DNA of 64,000 bases from Berberis thunbergii (GCA_003290165.1 QNQO01006272.1:124001-188000), one strand, 5' to 3'. Positions 24,097 through 35,880 are shown, numbered from the stretch's first letter. Program-made: numbers and translations. Notes: generated from the letters alone by a model not told the origin.

Positions 24097-24672
24097 TTGG
24101 TTTCTTCGTGCGATGGGGAGCTTCTTCTCTCGGTGGAGTCGACGATGGGGAGGGAGGAACCGATGGAACACTTCAAAACTCCTGCTGAACTCTCTGTTCG
24201 AAATTGGGGAGGATGCGATGGAATTCGAAATTGGGAAGGGTTTAATGGAACTCTCTGCTCGAAATTGGGGGAAAGCTGCTGACGAAGCTTCTTCTCTTCG
24301 CCTTCTTCAAGACTGAGCTTTTCGGCGAGGGAAGGGACGACGAAGCTTCTTCTCTTCGCCTTCTTCGGTCGGTTGAGACGATGTTGGAGAGAGGGTGGCG
24401 AGGGAGAGCTTTGTTTGGGGAGAGGGAGGCCTTCTCTGTCGAGATGGAAAATGGGGAGAGGGAGAGGGAAGGCTGAAAATGGGGAGAGCTTGCTCCATTC
24501 CCTCCTTCTTCTCCCCCAAAATTTTCGATTTTCCCTCTTCTTCTTTTTTTTTTTTTTTTTTTTAACCACGAATCGCTCTGCGCGTGCGACCCGACCTCCC
24601 TCGCCCAAAACCTCGCCCATAACCTCGACATCTAGAATCGCTCTTTTTGTACATAGTGAAATACTTCTTAAT

Positions 24673-24851
24673 GAGCTTTGCTACAGAGCGAGGGAAAAGG
24701 GGCGAGGGATGAGTGGTAACCACTCATCCGCCTCGAGATAAGCGCATCAAATTGGAGATGCGCGATGGTGCTTATCTCGGGGCGGATGAGTGGCTACCAC
24801 CCCATCCCTCGCTCCCTCCCTCGTTCCCTCCCTCGACCCCTAGAATTTTTC
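24673..24851. mobile_element. Small Mutator-like MITE (179 bp)
   Basis: A GC-rich hairpin around GGATGAGTGGTAACCACTC. Its right end, read on the complement, gives ATTCTAGGGGTCGAGGG, matching the terminal motif of the Pack-MULE and of the MITE at 15918. The 9-bp target duplication CTTCTTAAT is exact at 24664-24672 and 24852-24860. It lies only 20 bp outside the Pack-MULE duplication. Confidence 0.85.
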
Positions 24852-24860
24852 CTTCTTAAT

Positions 24861-25558
24861 ATCCACTTACCGAAATTATCTAAAAAAATGAAATCACAAT
24901 CATTGTACTTATCTACAACGACCACCGTAACCCACTTGGCTACCCTCTAATCATTTTCTTCCTTGTTTGATCTCTGTTCCGAGCCTTCGTTGTTGTCCGA
25001 GTTTCTTCTTCGCCAAATACCCAACCCTCACTGCAAATCGTCAACGCAGACTACCCATTCCTCCACATCCAGCTCAGATTCAAGTCACGACCACCACCAC
25101 TAGTCCTCCCTGCAACAACATTATTTAATCTTTTGATGGTTGTAGGGGAGATGGCTTTCGTGATGGTGGTTCAGAAAAGTGGAATTAATTAGTGTTGGAG
25201 GTGGGTAAGGTGGTAGGTTGATTCACTTAAGAGGGTGAGGGTGAGGGTGATGGCGGTGTCGAAGGGAATGGGGTGGGGCAGGGTGGATGGGTTGATTCAA
25301 TTCACATGACATGTTGTGGTGTATTTGTGATTGTGATTGTGATAGGTGGGATGCTTGAACGCATATATAGGGTGCGATATGTTGTTAGGTAGGTGAAATT
25401 GGTTCAGCATGTTGGAGACCGAGGGGATTGGATTGGATTGGAAGGTAGTGGTCATTTTATTGGAGGTGGATTGGTTTCAGTCGAGGTGTGCAGATCTAAT
25501 TGGAGAAGTCAAGACCAAGGTTTTGTTTTACTCGCCTTCGGATGGATATGTTAGCATA
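24861..25558. other. Intergenic spacer
   Basis: No gene recognised. Contains a short GAGGGT-like run near 25220-25245, too short and imperfect to call telomeric. Confidence 0.4.
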
Positions 25559-26013
25559 ATAAGGCAAATCAATTATTGTCATACATCAACAGATAGAATT
25601 ATGTAACAACATGTTATTTAGAGAGGTTAAACTAAACTTTTATCCTATGCTTCTAAGAGTAATTAAAGTTAAATAAGTGATAGGAGTTCTAATGGAATGG
25701 GGAAACCGTAATTAGAGTGGGAATACGGTTCTAACCGTCAGGTAAGTGGAATAGCAATTTTAGGCTGTTTTGGTAACTGTGATGGGCAGTTACTTGATGG
25801 TTTTATTCCACATTTATATAAGGCAAGTTAAGTTCCTGGTCTCACAACTAGCACAAGAACAACCCCTCTAGTCCCATTGAATGAGTGTTGAAAAAGGTTG
25901 CAGAGACTGAAAGAACTTGCATTACTGATCACCTTGTTTATTGCTATGGCTACAGGTTAGTAACTGGTTTCGTATGAGTATATGAAAAATCTATTTTAGT
26001 ACTAAAGATAATA
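25559..26013 (+). repeat. 5' LTR of the copia element
   Basis: Pairs with 31076-31535. Contains a TATA-like TTTATATAAGGC at about 25813-25824, a plausible retroelement promoter. Its last two bases are TA where the other copy has CA. Confidence 0.88.
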
Positions 26014-26564
26014 TGTGGTATGTTCATATGGATCTTGTTCTAATTTATGGATTAACCAGGCTACAAATTACATGCTATATAATTTTATGTATTTCATATA
26101 GATAATTATTATTGAATGCATGATTAGATAGATATACAAAACTTGTCTTGTTTGACAGTTTTGTGCAGAAAAGAATATGAATTTTGTTGATCATTCTCTA
26201 CATAATCTAACCAAAGCGTTTTGTGTTCTGTTGTGGTTTACAAATCATAGAGAAAACATATGTAAATATGTATACAATCACAGAAGTTGTGTTGTGATCT
26301 ATTGGACAACAACTCATCCAAAGAAGAGTTGTTTTCATGGTGTGGATCACAACAACATATAATGGTGTAAGTATATGCAAATCATTCAAGGATTCTCTAT
26401 CCAAAGATGTGAATTGTTGCATAAGGATATTTGTGTATGTTTTACAGTAGTTATATGATAAAGCATAAATAAAATACATGTCATATTATCTACCCAAAGG
26501 AGAAGTTATGATGATGTAAAAGGTTTTGGAGTCACTGATGTGGACATTGTAAACAGTTTCGAAT

Positions 26565-29500
26565 GTGGTTGCATTTCCATTGAACCATGCTGCTACTGAA
26601 CCACTGAATGGAAACAACTATAAAAAATGGAAAGTGGATATAGAAATCTACTTGGCGACACATGACTTTGATTTGGCTTTAAGGGAGGACAAACCGGATT
26701 TGGGAACAAATGGATACAAAGCATGGGAAAGGTCCAACAAAATAATCATCAAGGTGATGCAAAGATATATGTCAGATGCAGTTAGAGGAGGAATCACTGA
26801 GTCAGACGACGCCAAACAGTACTGGAAAAATGTGGAAGACAAATTCAAGGAATCCAACAAAGTGCAGAAAAATCAGCTTATGGAGACCTTGACATCAATG
26901 AAATTTGATGGCATTGGCAGTGTGAGAGAGCATGTCATGAAGATTATCAAGGTAGGAACCAAACTTAAAGAACTTCAAGTACTACTTGATGAATATTTCA
27001 TTGTTCATGTTGCATTGAACTCTCTACCAACTGAATATGGTCAATTGCTGAGTACTTATCATGTAGTGGATGATAAGTGGGACTTGAACAAGTTAAATTT
27101 TGTTTATGTTCAAGAGGAGAAAAGAATTAAGAAAGAGAAAAAGGAAATTCTGTCAACTTGGTTACTGATATTCAAAAGAAGCGGATGACAAGTCACATTG
27201 CCAAAGATGCTGCTAAAAATTCTAACTTCATTAAGAAAACTAAGAATTTCAAAGGTAAAGGCAGAACAGATGAGGAAGATTTCAACTGCTACTTCTATAA
27301 GAAGTCGGGCCATCTTAAGAGGAACTGTTTTTGGTATAAGAAATGGTTAGAGAAAAACAATGTTAAGAAAACATCTCAGTCAAAAGGTAAACATTTTGTT
27401 TTTGTTTGTTTCGAGAAAAATCTTGTTGAAGTATCTTCTAATTTGTGGTGGCTTGATACTGGTTCAACTACTCATGTTGCTATACCATTGCAAAGCTTCA
27501 TAAGCAGCAAGATTCCAAGTAAAGATGAAGTTCAAGTCTATGTGGGAAATGGTTTGATGGTTGAAGTCCAAGCCATAGGGTCTGTTGTTTTCAAGTTAAT
27601 TTCTGGTTTCATGTTGAAGTTAGACAATGTTGTTTATATACCTTCCATGAGAAGGAATTTAATTTTAGTTTCCCAATTAGTTGAACAAGACTTTGTTTTA
27701 GATAAAGTAAATAAAAGGGGTTTCAATCTTTTCCTACATTCAGTCCTTGTTGGTACTGGTTCTTTAGTTGGAAAGTTATTTTGTTTCGATCTTGCTCCTC
27801 GAGTAAATAATTCTTTTTCCATTGAGTCAAAGTTCATACACTGAAAAATTCCGCAAAGTTGTGGCACAAGAGATTGTGTCATATATCCAAAGAAAGAATT
27901 CAAATTCTGATCAAGGAAAACATATTAAGAACTTTGGATTTTAAAGATTTTGATGGCTGTGTTGAATGTGATAAAGGAAAGACGACTGGTCATTCAAAGA
28001 AATACTCAGTCAGAAGCAACAAATTACTTGAAATCATTCACACAGACATTTGTGGACCATTCCCAAATCCAACTATAGAGGGTCATAGGTACTTCATCAC
28101 CTTTATAAATGATTTTTCAAGGTTTTGTTATCTCTACCTAATTGCAGAAAAATCAAGTGCATGTGACATGTTCAAAATATTAAAAAATGAGGTTGAAAAT
28201 CAACTTGATTTAAAGATTAAAATTCTTAGGTTGGATAGGGAAGGCGAATCAACTTGATTTAAAGATTAAAATTCTTAGGTTGGATAGGGGAGGCGAGTAT
28301 TATGGAAGATATGACAAAACAGGAAGGCATCCAGGCCCATTGGCCAAATACCTTCAAGAATGTGGCATTGTTGCTCAGTATACCAATCCGGGAACCCCAA
28401 AACAAAATGGAGTTTCTGAAAGATGAAATAGAACTCTTAAATATATGGTAAGGAGCATGATTAGTCATACCGCTCTTCCTAATTTCCTTTTGGGAGAAGC
28501 TATCAAGACAACTAATTATGTATTAAATCGAGTTCCAAGTAAATATGTTCAGAAAACTCCTTTTGAGTTATGGACTGGTAGAAGACCAAGTCTAAATCAC
28601 TTGCATATTTGGGGATGCAATGCAGAAGCAAAGGTGTACACTCCACAAGCAGAAAAACTTGATCCAAGAACAATAAGTTGTCATTTTGTGGGATATGCAG
28701 AAAGATCAAAGGGTTTCAGGTTTTATTGTCCCAATTATTACACTAAAATTGTGGAAATAGGAAGAGCAAAGTTTTACAAACATCTGAGTGTTGCTTGTGA
28801 AGGAAGTAGTAAGGGCAGGACTTTTGTTTTTTTAAGAAGGAGCAGTTCAAAGTAATTTGACTACAAATGTGTTGGCAGTGCCTCCATTAGCTTTGAATAA
28901 CCAACAAGAAGAAAGACATGAGGAAAAGCTGCAAGAACTAGCACTAACGAAGCAGAACCCCCACTGCAGCTGCAATAAGAAGAGCATGGTACAACAGAAA
29001 ATAATGTGGCAACTGCAGAATCAGTGCAACTAATACAACCATCGCCAAGAGCACCAAACAAAGCAAGGAATAATGCAGTAGTACCAGTGCAACCAAGAAT
29101 CTCAACTAGGATTAAAAGGCCAGCGATTTCAGATGATTATGAGTGCTACTTGCAGGAATCAGACTTCAATGTTTCAAAATTTGAGGATCCTGTAACTTAT
29201 AAAGAGGCTATAACTGGTTATAATGCAGACAAGTGGTCAGAAGCTATGAAAAGTGAATTGGAATCAATGGGTAGCAATGGTGTTTGGGAGCTTGTCAAAC
29301 CAATGCCTGGAATCAATCCGATTGGTTGCAAATGGTTGTTCAAAACCAAGAGGGATTCAAAAGAAAATATAGAAAGGTACAAGACTCGGTTGGTGGCAAA
29401 AGGATTCACACGAAAAGTGGGTATTGACTTTAATGAAACATTCTCACCGGTTTCAACCAAGGATTCTTTTAGAATCATCATGGCTGTGGTGGCACACTTT

Positions 29501-30571
29501 GATATGTTTTTACACCAAATGGATGTGAAAACAACATTTCTAAATGGAGACTTGAAGGAGAGAATCTACATGGTGCAACTGGAGGGATTCACTGCAAAGG
29601 GTAACTTGGTATGCAAACTAAAGAAGTCGATCTATGGTTTAAAACAAGCATCACGACAATGGTATTTAAAATTCGATGAGGTAATTACTTCTAATGGTTT
29701 TGCAGAAAATAAAGTTGATGAATGTATACACATGATGGTCAGTGGGAGCAAGTTTGTTATTCTTGTCCTTTATGTAGATGACATATTGTTAGCCTCCAAC
29801 AATATGTCATTTATGCAAGAAACCAAACAATTTTTGGTAAAGCATTTTGAGATGAAGGACATGGGTGAAGCATCATATGTTCTTGGCATTGAGATACATA
29901 GAGATCGAGCACGAGGGTTACTTGGATTATCACAGAAAGGCTACATAAAGAAAGTGCTTAAAAGATTAAATATGTCAAATTGTGGCACAGTAGAAGCACC
30001 AATTCATAAAGGGGATAAGTTTTCTAAAGATCAGTGTCCCAAAACTAATCTGGAAAGAAAAAAAATGCAAGAAAAACCTTATGCTTCTATTGTAGGCAGC
30101 TTGATGTATGCTCAAGTTTGCACAAGGCCGGATTTAGCCTTCATTATACGTGTTCATGTTTAGTGGTGGAGTTGTTTCATGGAAAAGTGCAAAGCAATCT
30201 ACGGTTGCAACATCTACTATGCAAGCAGAATTCATTGCTTGCTATGAAGCTACGTCACAGGCAGTTTGGTTGAGGAATTTCATAACCAATCTCTAGGTCA
30301 TTGAATCAATGCAGAGACCTATACAGATCTACTGTGATAATACAACAACAATATTTTTTACCAAGAATAACAAGAGATCAGATGGAATCAAACATTTGGA
30401 CATCAAGTTCTTGCTTGTTAGAGAGAAACTCAAAACTGGACAAGTCCAACTTGATCACATTGGTACAAAACTGATGATAGCAGGTCCTCTTAATAAAGCC
30501 TTACAAGTTGATGTTTTCAAGAGGCATGTCAAAAGTATGGGAGTTGTGGAAAGTTTTGATGCAGCTATATG
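26565..30571 (+). pseudogene. Copia gag-pol remnant with multiple breaks
   Basis: Gag (26565-27188) shows the UBN2-type capsid region with LNGNNYKKWK. A frame change near 27160 leads into a zinc knuckle reading CYFYKKSGHLKRNC, whose second cysteine is tyrosine. A protease-like WWLDTGSTTHV follows. A stop at 27842 precedes the WHKRLCH...CVECDKGK pre-integrase finger and the integrase core (HTDICGPF). The core is broken by a 49-bp tandem duplication at 28201-28298 and a TGA near 28424. Reverse transcriptase (29006-30163) keeps YVDD at about 29775. The frame ends at 30163, and comparison with the family indicates a lost segment before RNase H (SWKSAKQSTVATSTMQAEF). The element cannot be autonomous. 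Confidence 0.9.
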
Positions 30572-31075
30572 ACTAGTTAAGCAGTTTTGTTTTACAGTAT
30601 GCAACTCGGGAAGTTTTAGATTTATCTTGACTGTAAGGAGTATGATTTTTGTGCTTAATTATTTCAGTTTTTTGTGAATCATATTTCATCAGTTATGAAA
30701 GTGTTCTATTTTCATATTACAAATGAGCTTTCACATTTGTGGGAGCATTCTAGAATGATTGCTTTCAATCATAAAATAGGACAGAACGAGTATTGGTTTC
30801 ATTACTCTGAAAGGAGAACCAATTTTGATCATTTGTTTCATTCTCACTTTGTTGGAGTTTCATGTAGACTTTCGTTCAATATTTGTGATCTTGGAGTAGC
30901 ACTTAAGAAGTTTAAGTATAACTCTCCATTGTCCAATATAGATACTACTGGGCTGACAGAAATATGATTAGTGGATCTAGTTGACCTTAATCTCTCAATC
31001 GACATACAGAGATTACGTGTTGTACTTTATGGTATAGAACAAACTATTGATGTTTTGATTGCCTTAGTGGGAGAA

Positions 31076-31535
31076 TGTTAGCATAATAAGGCAAATCAAC
31101 TATTGTCATACATCAATAGATAGAATTCTGTAACAACATGTTATTTAGAGAGGTTAGACTAAACTTTTATCCTATGTTTCTAAGAGTAATTAAAGTTAAA
31201 TAAGTGATAGGAGTCCTAATGGAATTGGGAAACCGTAATTAGAGTGGGAATACGGTTCTAACCGTCAGGTAAGTGGAATAGCAGTTTTAGGCTATTTTGG
31301 TAACTGTGATGGGCAGTTACTTGATGGTTTTATTCCACGTTTATATAAGGCAAGTCCCTGGTCTCACAACAAGCACAAGAACAACCCCTCTAGTCCCATT
31401 GAATGAGTGTTGATAAAGGTTGCAGAGACTGGAAGAACTTGCATTACTGATAACCTTGTTTATTGCTATGGCTACAGGTTAGTAACTGGTTTCGTACAAG
31501 TATATGAAAGATCTATTTTAGTACTAAAGATAACA
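31076..31535 (+). repeat. 3' LTR of the copia element
   Basis: Direct partner of 25559-26013, ending AAAGATAACA. Confidence 0.88.
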
Positions 31536-31898
31536 TTATATGGATTGAGATGCATGACTAAAAAAATTATGGCTTGGAATGGGCTGCTACTGTTTTCTTT
31601 GGGTCAATTGGCTAACCCAAAAAACACAAAGTAGGAGAAGATAAAATTTCGTTGATATGAATTGTTAAATCTGATCCACTCAACCCCAACCCAGCTCCCC
31701 ATCATTTCACTTAGGTGGTGTTTTGTTTTTTGTTTTGATTAGAACTTTGGTTCTAAATAAGAAGCGGTCCACTTTGATTTTTTACTTTTAATAAGAATTA
31801 GAAGTTCTTTATAGGTTTTGAACTCAAAACAATTTAATAAACACCAAGGAGGTGCTTAGAACTTAGTGTTGACCACCGAGTGCTTATTGCTAAAAAAA
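31536..31898. other. Spacer between copia element and large MULE
   Basis: AT-rich, no recognised feature. Confidence 0.4.
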
Positions 31899-32010
31899 GG
31901 CCTTTAGTAAATAACACTATCATTTCTGCTGAAGGACACCACCAACCCCCTTCTTTCTAAAGTACACCACCACCTTTCTAAAGGACACCACCACCAATAT
32001 AAGCCCTTAA
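31899..32010 (+). repeat. Left terminal inverted repeat of the large MULE
   Basis: Pairs with about 61380-61498. A second, weaker match is the GGACACCACCACCA block near 31983. Confidence 0.75.
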
Positions 32011-32522
32011 CCTCCCCAAATAAAAAAGTTTCCCTTTCTTTTCTAGACGAAACGATTTCTCCCTCTTCCTTTTCTCCCTCTACTATCACTGTGCGATACA
32101 AAGGTTGGAGGTTTGGGTGCGATTTTGTGCGATTTGGGGTATGCTGGTGTGCGATTTTGTTTATATGTGATTCTAATGCTTAGTTGGTGTGTGATTTTCT
32201 CTGATTTGGTGTCGATTTGGTGCATGATCTTTTTCGTTTTGTTCGATTGTTGTTGTGGGACTTCGTCTTTGCATTCAACCAAACCCACGAATTTAGGTAA
32301 ACTCTAAATTTCTCATGTTTGTTTTGTTTTAATTGTTTCATATTATTTTAAATATTTTGTATGACAAAAAAAAATGTAGTGGTTGTGTTGTTGGTGGTGG
32401 TGTTGGTGGTAGAGTTGATGGTGGTGGTGTTGGGGATCATCCAACTCAAAAATGACCAATGACGGCGTCTTTGAGAAAAGCCATAGCAGAAAAAAATTAA
32501 GAAAAGATAGAAGAGAAAAAAA

Positions 32523-34395
32523 ATGCAACAACGGAGGGAGGAAGAAGCTGAAATGGGGAATGATTTGGTTGATGCGGATGAAGCGATGATACTCCTATTA
32601 CTATCGCAAAGTCAACGTAGTGTGGTTCGTGAGGTTGAGGAAGTAGAGAAGGGTGAGGGGGATGAGGAGGGTGAGGGTGAGGGTGATAAGGAGGGTCAAG
32701 AGTCATTAATTATTTCTGTTGAACCTGGTCTTGATAAAGATCAAGAACTTGACAAAATTTCGTATCCTGGTAGTCCCAAAGATGCATCAATAATAGAGGA
32801 TTATGATGCCCTTGTTTCTCAGTCAATTTGAGCTGGTGAGAAGGTATTTATAATATTTTCATTTTTTTTTAAATATGCAATACTTATTTTTTTAATATTA
32901 TTTGGATACTAACTATATTTTATTATTGTGTAGGAACGAGGCGTGTTGAGATGTCAGCATCAGTACAAGAATTTTATAGTTTGGAGGTTGAGTGGCGAGC
33001 CGAAAGAAGTTCAATGGTATATAAAAGTGGCCTCTAACCATTGATAAAACGTTGTAAGGATCATATCGATAGGGTGACAATTTGGCGTTCTTGTATCGTC
33101 AACTTGGTTGTGCTAGCAGAGCGGGTACCAAACAAATATATGGATATTTGCCACTCTTTTGGAGGTACAATTTTTAGGTTAATTGTTCAATTAATTATCT
33201 TTTTAGTGTTTCAGATATTGAACTAATATATTGATATGTTTTTATTTTTTTGTAGTGTTGGATATACGACCACTTTAGGCTTTGGGTTACAACCCGAGCC
33301 TCGTGGAAGGATCGTATCCCCACCATGGCTAAGTTGGATTGCCTCCAACTTAGCGGGGTTGTGAGTGAAGACATTTTGACTCTTAGGGAGAATTCTGATG
33401 ACATGTCTTCTGAATAGGTAAAAGTTAGTCATTTAAGTTCATGTTTCATCTCAGGTAATTTAATAAGTTCATGTTTGTATTGTCAGGTTATTTGGAACCC
33501 TTATGCTAAATCCAAACGAAAAACTTCATTTCACAGCATTACATGGTTCCAGGGCTGCTTGTTATGCTCTGATGTTGAAAAACCCTATCACCTAGATCAA
33601 GTAATGTGACAGATGGGAAGGGTACATGTCATTCCGAATCCTCCCATTAAAACCAAAGTGAAGAATAGAGTTTGATTTGACCACAACTACTCGGTGAAAC
33701 ACGAGATATTGTCATTGTTTACTGCAACTTGGTAGAATCATCTCGTGTTAATTGAAAACTAAGGTGCACCAGTAAAGCTTCCATGGAATTGTAGCAATGA
33801 CTACTTGAAGTGGTTTCATGACATTAACCATACGTTCATCCAACCACTGACGACTAGGATGATACACCCCTTAAGAAATCAATTGTTCATATCTCACAAT
33901 TAAGTAATTGATCTATACTTTAACAAATTTGCTCACGATTGAAATACATAAGTTTTTTGTTACTAAGATCAATGTTTTCCTTGTAGAACAAGTTAGGATG
34001 AGGCACTTTAGTTGGTGGATGCCTCCATTGAAGAAGGAGGGAATGTGGATAAGGTTGTGTTGCTCATGAGGCAAAAGAAAGTACGTGACTTGCTAAGACA
34101 ATTCTCTACGCATGTCCACTCCTTCAGAGATAATGAGAAAGAGCAACAAACTGGTCCAACTTGTGATGGTGGTGGTGTTCCAAGTGGTGGTGCTGCAGGT
34201 GGTGGTAGGGGAAGGGGTGGCGGCAGTGTTGTTGCTGGTGGTGGTGGTAGAAAAAGGTCTGATGGTGGTAGTGGTGCTGGTGGTAAAAGAAAGGGTGATG
34301 GTGCTGGTGGTCCTAGTGGTATATGTAGGGAAAGGGGTGGTGGTGGTGCTAATGATAGTGAAGAAGTCCTTGCTGTTGGTGGTGTTGAGGCATAA
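32523..34395 (+). pseudogene. Plant mobile domain (PMD, MAIN-like) gene, decayed
   Basis: ATG at 32523 opens an acidic N-terminus (EVEEVEKGEGDEEGEGEG). Putative exons 32934-33164, 33256-33417 and 33487 onward give, in shifting frames, ERGVLRCQ, PLIKRCKDHIDRVTI, IYDHFRLW, PTMAKLDCLQLS, VIWNPYA, then GRVHVIPNPP and DDYLKWFHDINH. This order is that of the plant mobile domain of MAIN/MAIL1-type proteins and their transposon relatives. The C-terminus (34012-34395) is rich in glycine and arginine and may bind nucleic acid. In-frame stops and shifts (for example 32829-32831 and 33048-33050) show it is broken. PMD genes are known inside MULE and gypsy elements; their role there is unknown. Confidence 0.7.
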
Positions 34396-34679
34396 CGAAG
34401 AATAGGCATGAGAAAAATATCACTCAAATTGAACCTTGAAAAAAGACTAAGATGACTTGATGTATAAAATTTTGATATATAATTTTGTTTGTTGTAATTT
34501 TGTAATTAGTTAATGAAAATGTAAATTATACGTTTATGCAATGAATTATGATTCTCATCAGTACTTGTGTATATTTAGTAATAGTTACAAAGTTAACTGT
34601 AATCTAAGTAAAAGTAACAAATTTTATCAAACAACCTGAAGAATTGGACATAAAGTCCCCTATTTGTAAAAACTGAAAA

Positions 34680-35790
34680 TTTTGTCTACAAACGCCCGAG
34701 CCGCTGCGAGTTTGATACAAAAAAATGCAGTGGCCGCTGCGAACAAAACAAAACCAATTGCATTCTAAAATGTGTTTGGTCCCTGAAAACCAATTGCCAG
34801 CAAACACAACGAATCATACGAACATAAATTTTACCATCGCAGCGACTACTACGATCATAAGTACAAAGTTCACATGAACCGCTGCGACATGACAAATTTC
34901 ACTCTGTCCAATTTTTGAATTTTTTGTATTTGAACTTTTTTGTGTTTTTTTTTCAATTTTTATGTGATTTGATACACTATTGGCATATTTGATTTATTGC
35001 AAAATCCCATCATGAACAACCCCACTTGAGAAGGTAAAAAATGAGGTTTTGCAATAAATCAAATATGTCAATATTTTATCAAACCCATCAGAAAATTGGA
35101 CAAAGTGTAAAATTTGTCCAATTGCAACTTTGACTTTTTTTTTTCAATTCCGATGGGTTTGTTACACTATTGGCATATTTGATTTATTGCAAAACCCCAA
35201 TTTAGACAACCCCAACTTGAGAAGGTCTAAAGTGCAGTTTTGCAATAAATCAAATATGCCAATAGTGTAACAAACCCATAGGAATTGAAAAAACAAAAAT
35301 CGAAGCTCTAGACAAATTTTACACTGTCTAATTTTCTAATTTTTTGAATTTGAATCGTTTTTGTGTTTTTTCAATTCCTATGGGTTTGATACATTATTGA
35401 CATATTTGATTTATTGCAAAATCCGGATTTTGACATTCTCAAGTTGGGTTGGTCTAAATTGAGATTTTGCAATAAATCAAATATGCCAATATTGTATCAA
35501 ACCCATAGGAATTGGAAAAATTATCAAATTCAAAAAATCCAAAAAATGGACAGAGTGTGAAATCTATCCTGTAATAGTGGTTCACGCGAATTTGAATTTT
35601 TGGATCGCAGTAGCTGCTGTGATGTTAAAATTTATTTTTGCATGATTCCTTATGTTTGTTGGCGATTGGTTTCAGGTACCAAATGCAATTTAAGCTGCGA
35701 GTCATTTTACTTGGTTCACTGTGGCCACTGCGATTATGTGTGTCATACTCGCAACGGCTCGTGCGTTTGCAATTTGAATTTTTTTTACAA
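34680..35790. repeat. Large imperfect palindrome with three internal hairpins between the convergent MULE genes
   Basis: The outer arms (about 34680-34910 and 35560-35790) are inverted copies. Landmarks are CGAGCCGCTGCGAG on the left against CTCGCAACGGCTCG on the right, and CAGTGGCCGCTG against CAGTGGCCAC on the complement. Between them lie three hairpins at about 34966-35086, 35144-35290 and 35363-35510. Each is built from ATTGGCATATTTGATTTATT or its near copy and its complement, separated by a 35-45-base loop. The block sits between the stops of the PMD gene and the transposase gene, where both transcripts would end. Confidence 0.8.
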
Positions 35791-35880
35791 CAGTCTGGTT
35801 TTTTTGCTGTAAATTTTTTTTTTAATTTGTATGTTCAATTTTCCAGTGTGAATTTTTTGTTGATTTTTAAGTTAATATAA

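Larger units (their letters stand above)
17018..24643. mobile_element. Pack-MULE with ~2.8-kb inverted arms carrying fragments of three host genes
   Basis: The ends begin GAGCGATTCTAGATGTCGAGG on the left, with its exact complement on the right. They are flanked by a perfect 9-bp target duplication TTTTTGTAC at 17009-17017 and 24644-24652, diagnostic of Mutator-like elements. The left arm (17018-19813, 2796 bp) and right arm (21850-24643, 2794 bp) are almost identical in inverted orientation. Each arm carries, reading inward, a promoter/leader-like region, an intron-containing piece of a CDK-like kinase, two fructokinase exons and part of a CWF19-like gene. The ~2.0-kb centre is unique. No transposase is present. 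Captured pieces keep introns, so they were copied from genomic DNA. The structure could be transcribed into a long hairpin RNA. Confidence 0.9.
21850..24643 (-). repeat. Right arm of the Pack-MULE palindrome
   Basis: Inverted copy of 17018-19813 at near identity, ending in the complement of the shared terminus before the TTTTTGTAC duplication. It holds the same kinase, fructokinase and CWF19 pieces on the minus strand. Confidence 0.9.
25559..31535 (+). mobile_element. Ty1-copia LTR retrotransposon, degenerate (6.0 kb)
   Basis: Direct LTRs at 25559-26013 and 31076-31535, both beginning TGTTAGCATAATAAGGCAAA, enclose a gag-pol region in the copia order gag, protease, integrase, reverse transcriptase, RNase H. 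The bases just inside the 5' LTR, TGGTAT, match the start of the initiator-Met tRNA binding site used by most copia elements. The 3' LTR is preceded by GTGGGAGAA, a purine-rich tract. LTRs differ by a few percent by eye. The flanking pentamers GGATA and TTATA match at only three of five positions, so the target duplication has decayed. Confidence 0.92.

Noticed and set aside
25218..25245. GAGGGT-like run suggesting an interstitial telomere repeat
   Set aside because: Only about three imperfect units, and not the plant TTTAGGG sequence.
26565..30571. Integrated plant pararetrovirus
   Set aside because: Domain order with integrase before reverse transcriptase, direct LTRs and Met-tRNA-like primer site identify a copia retrotransposon. 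No movement or coat protein is visible.
34012..34395. Stand-alone glycine-rich protein
   Set aside because: It starts in the middle of the plant-mobile-domain gene and is best explained as its C-terminal tail.
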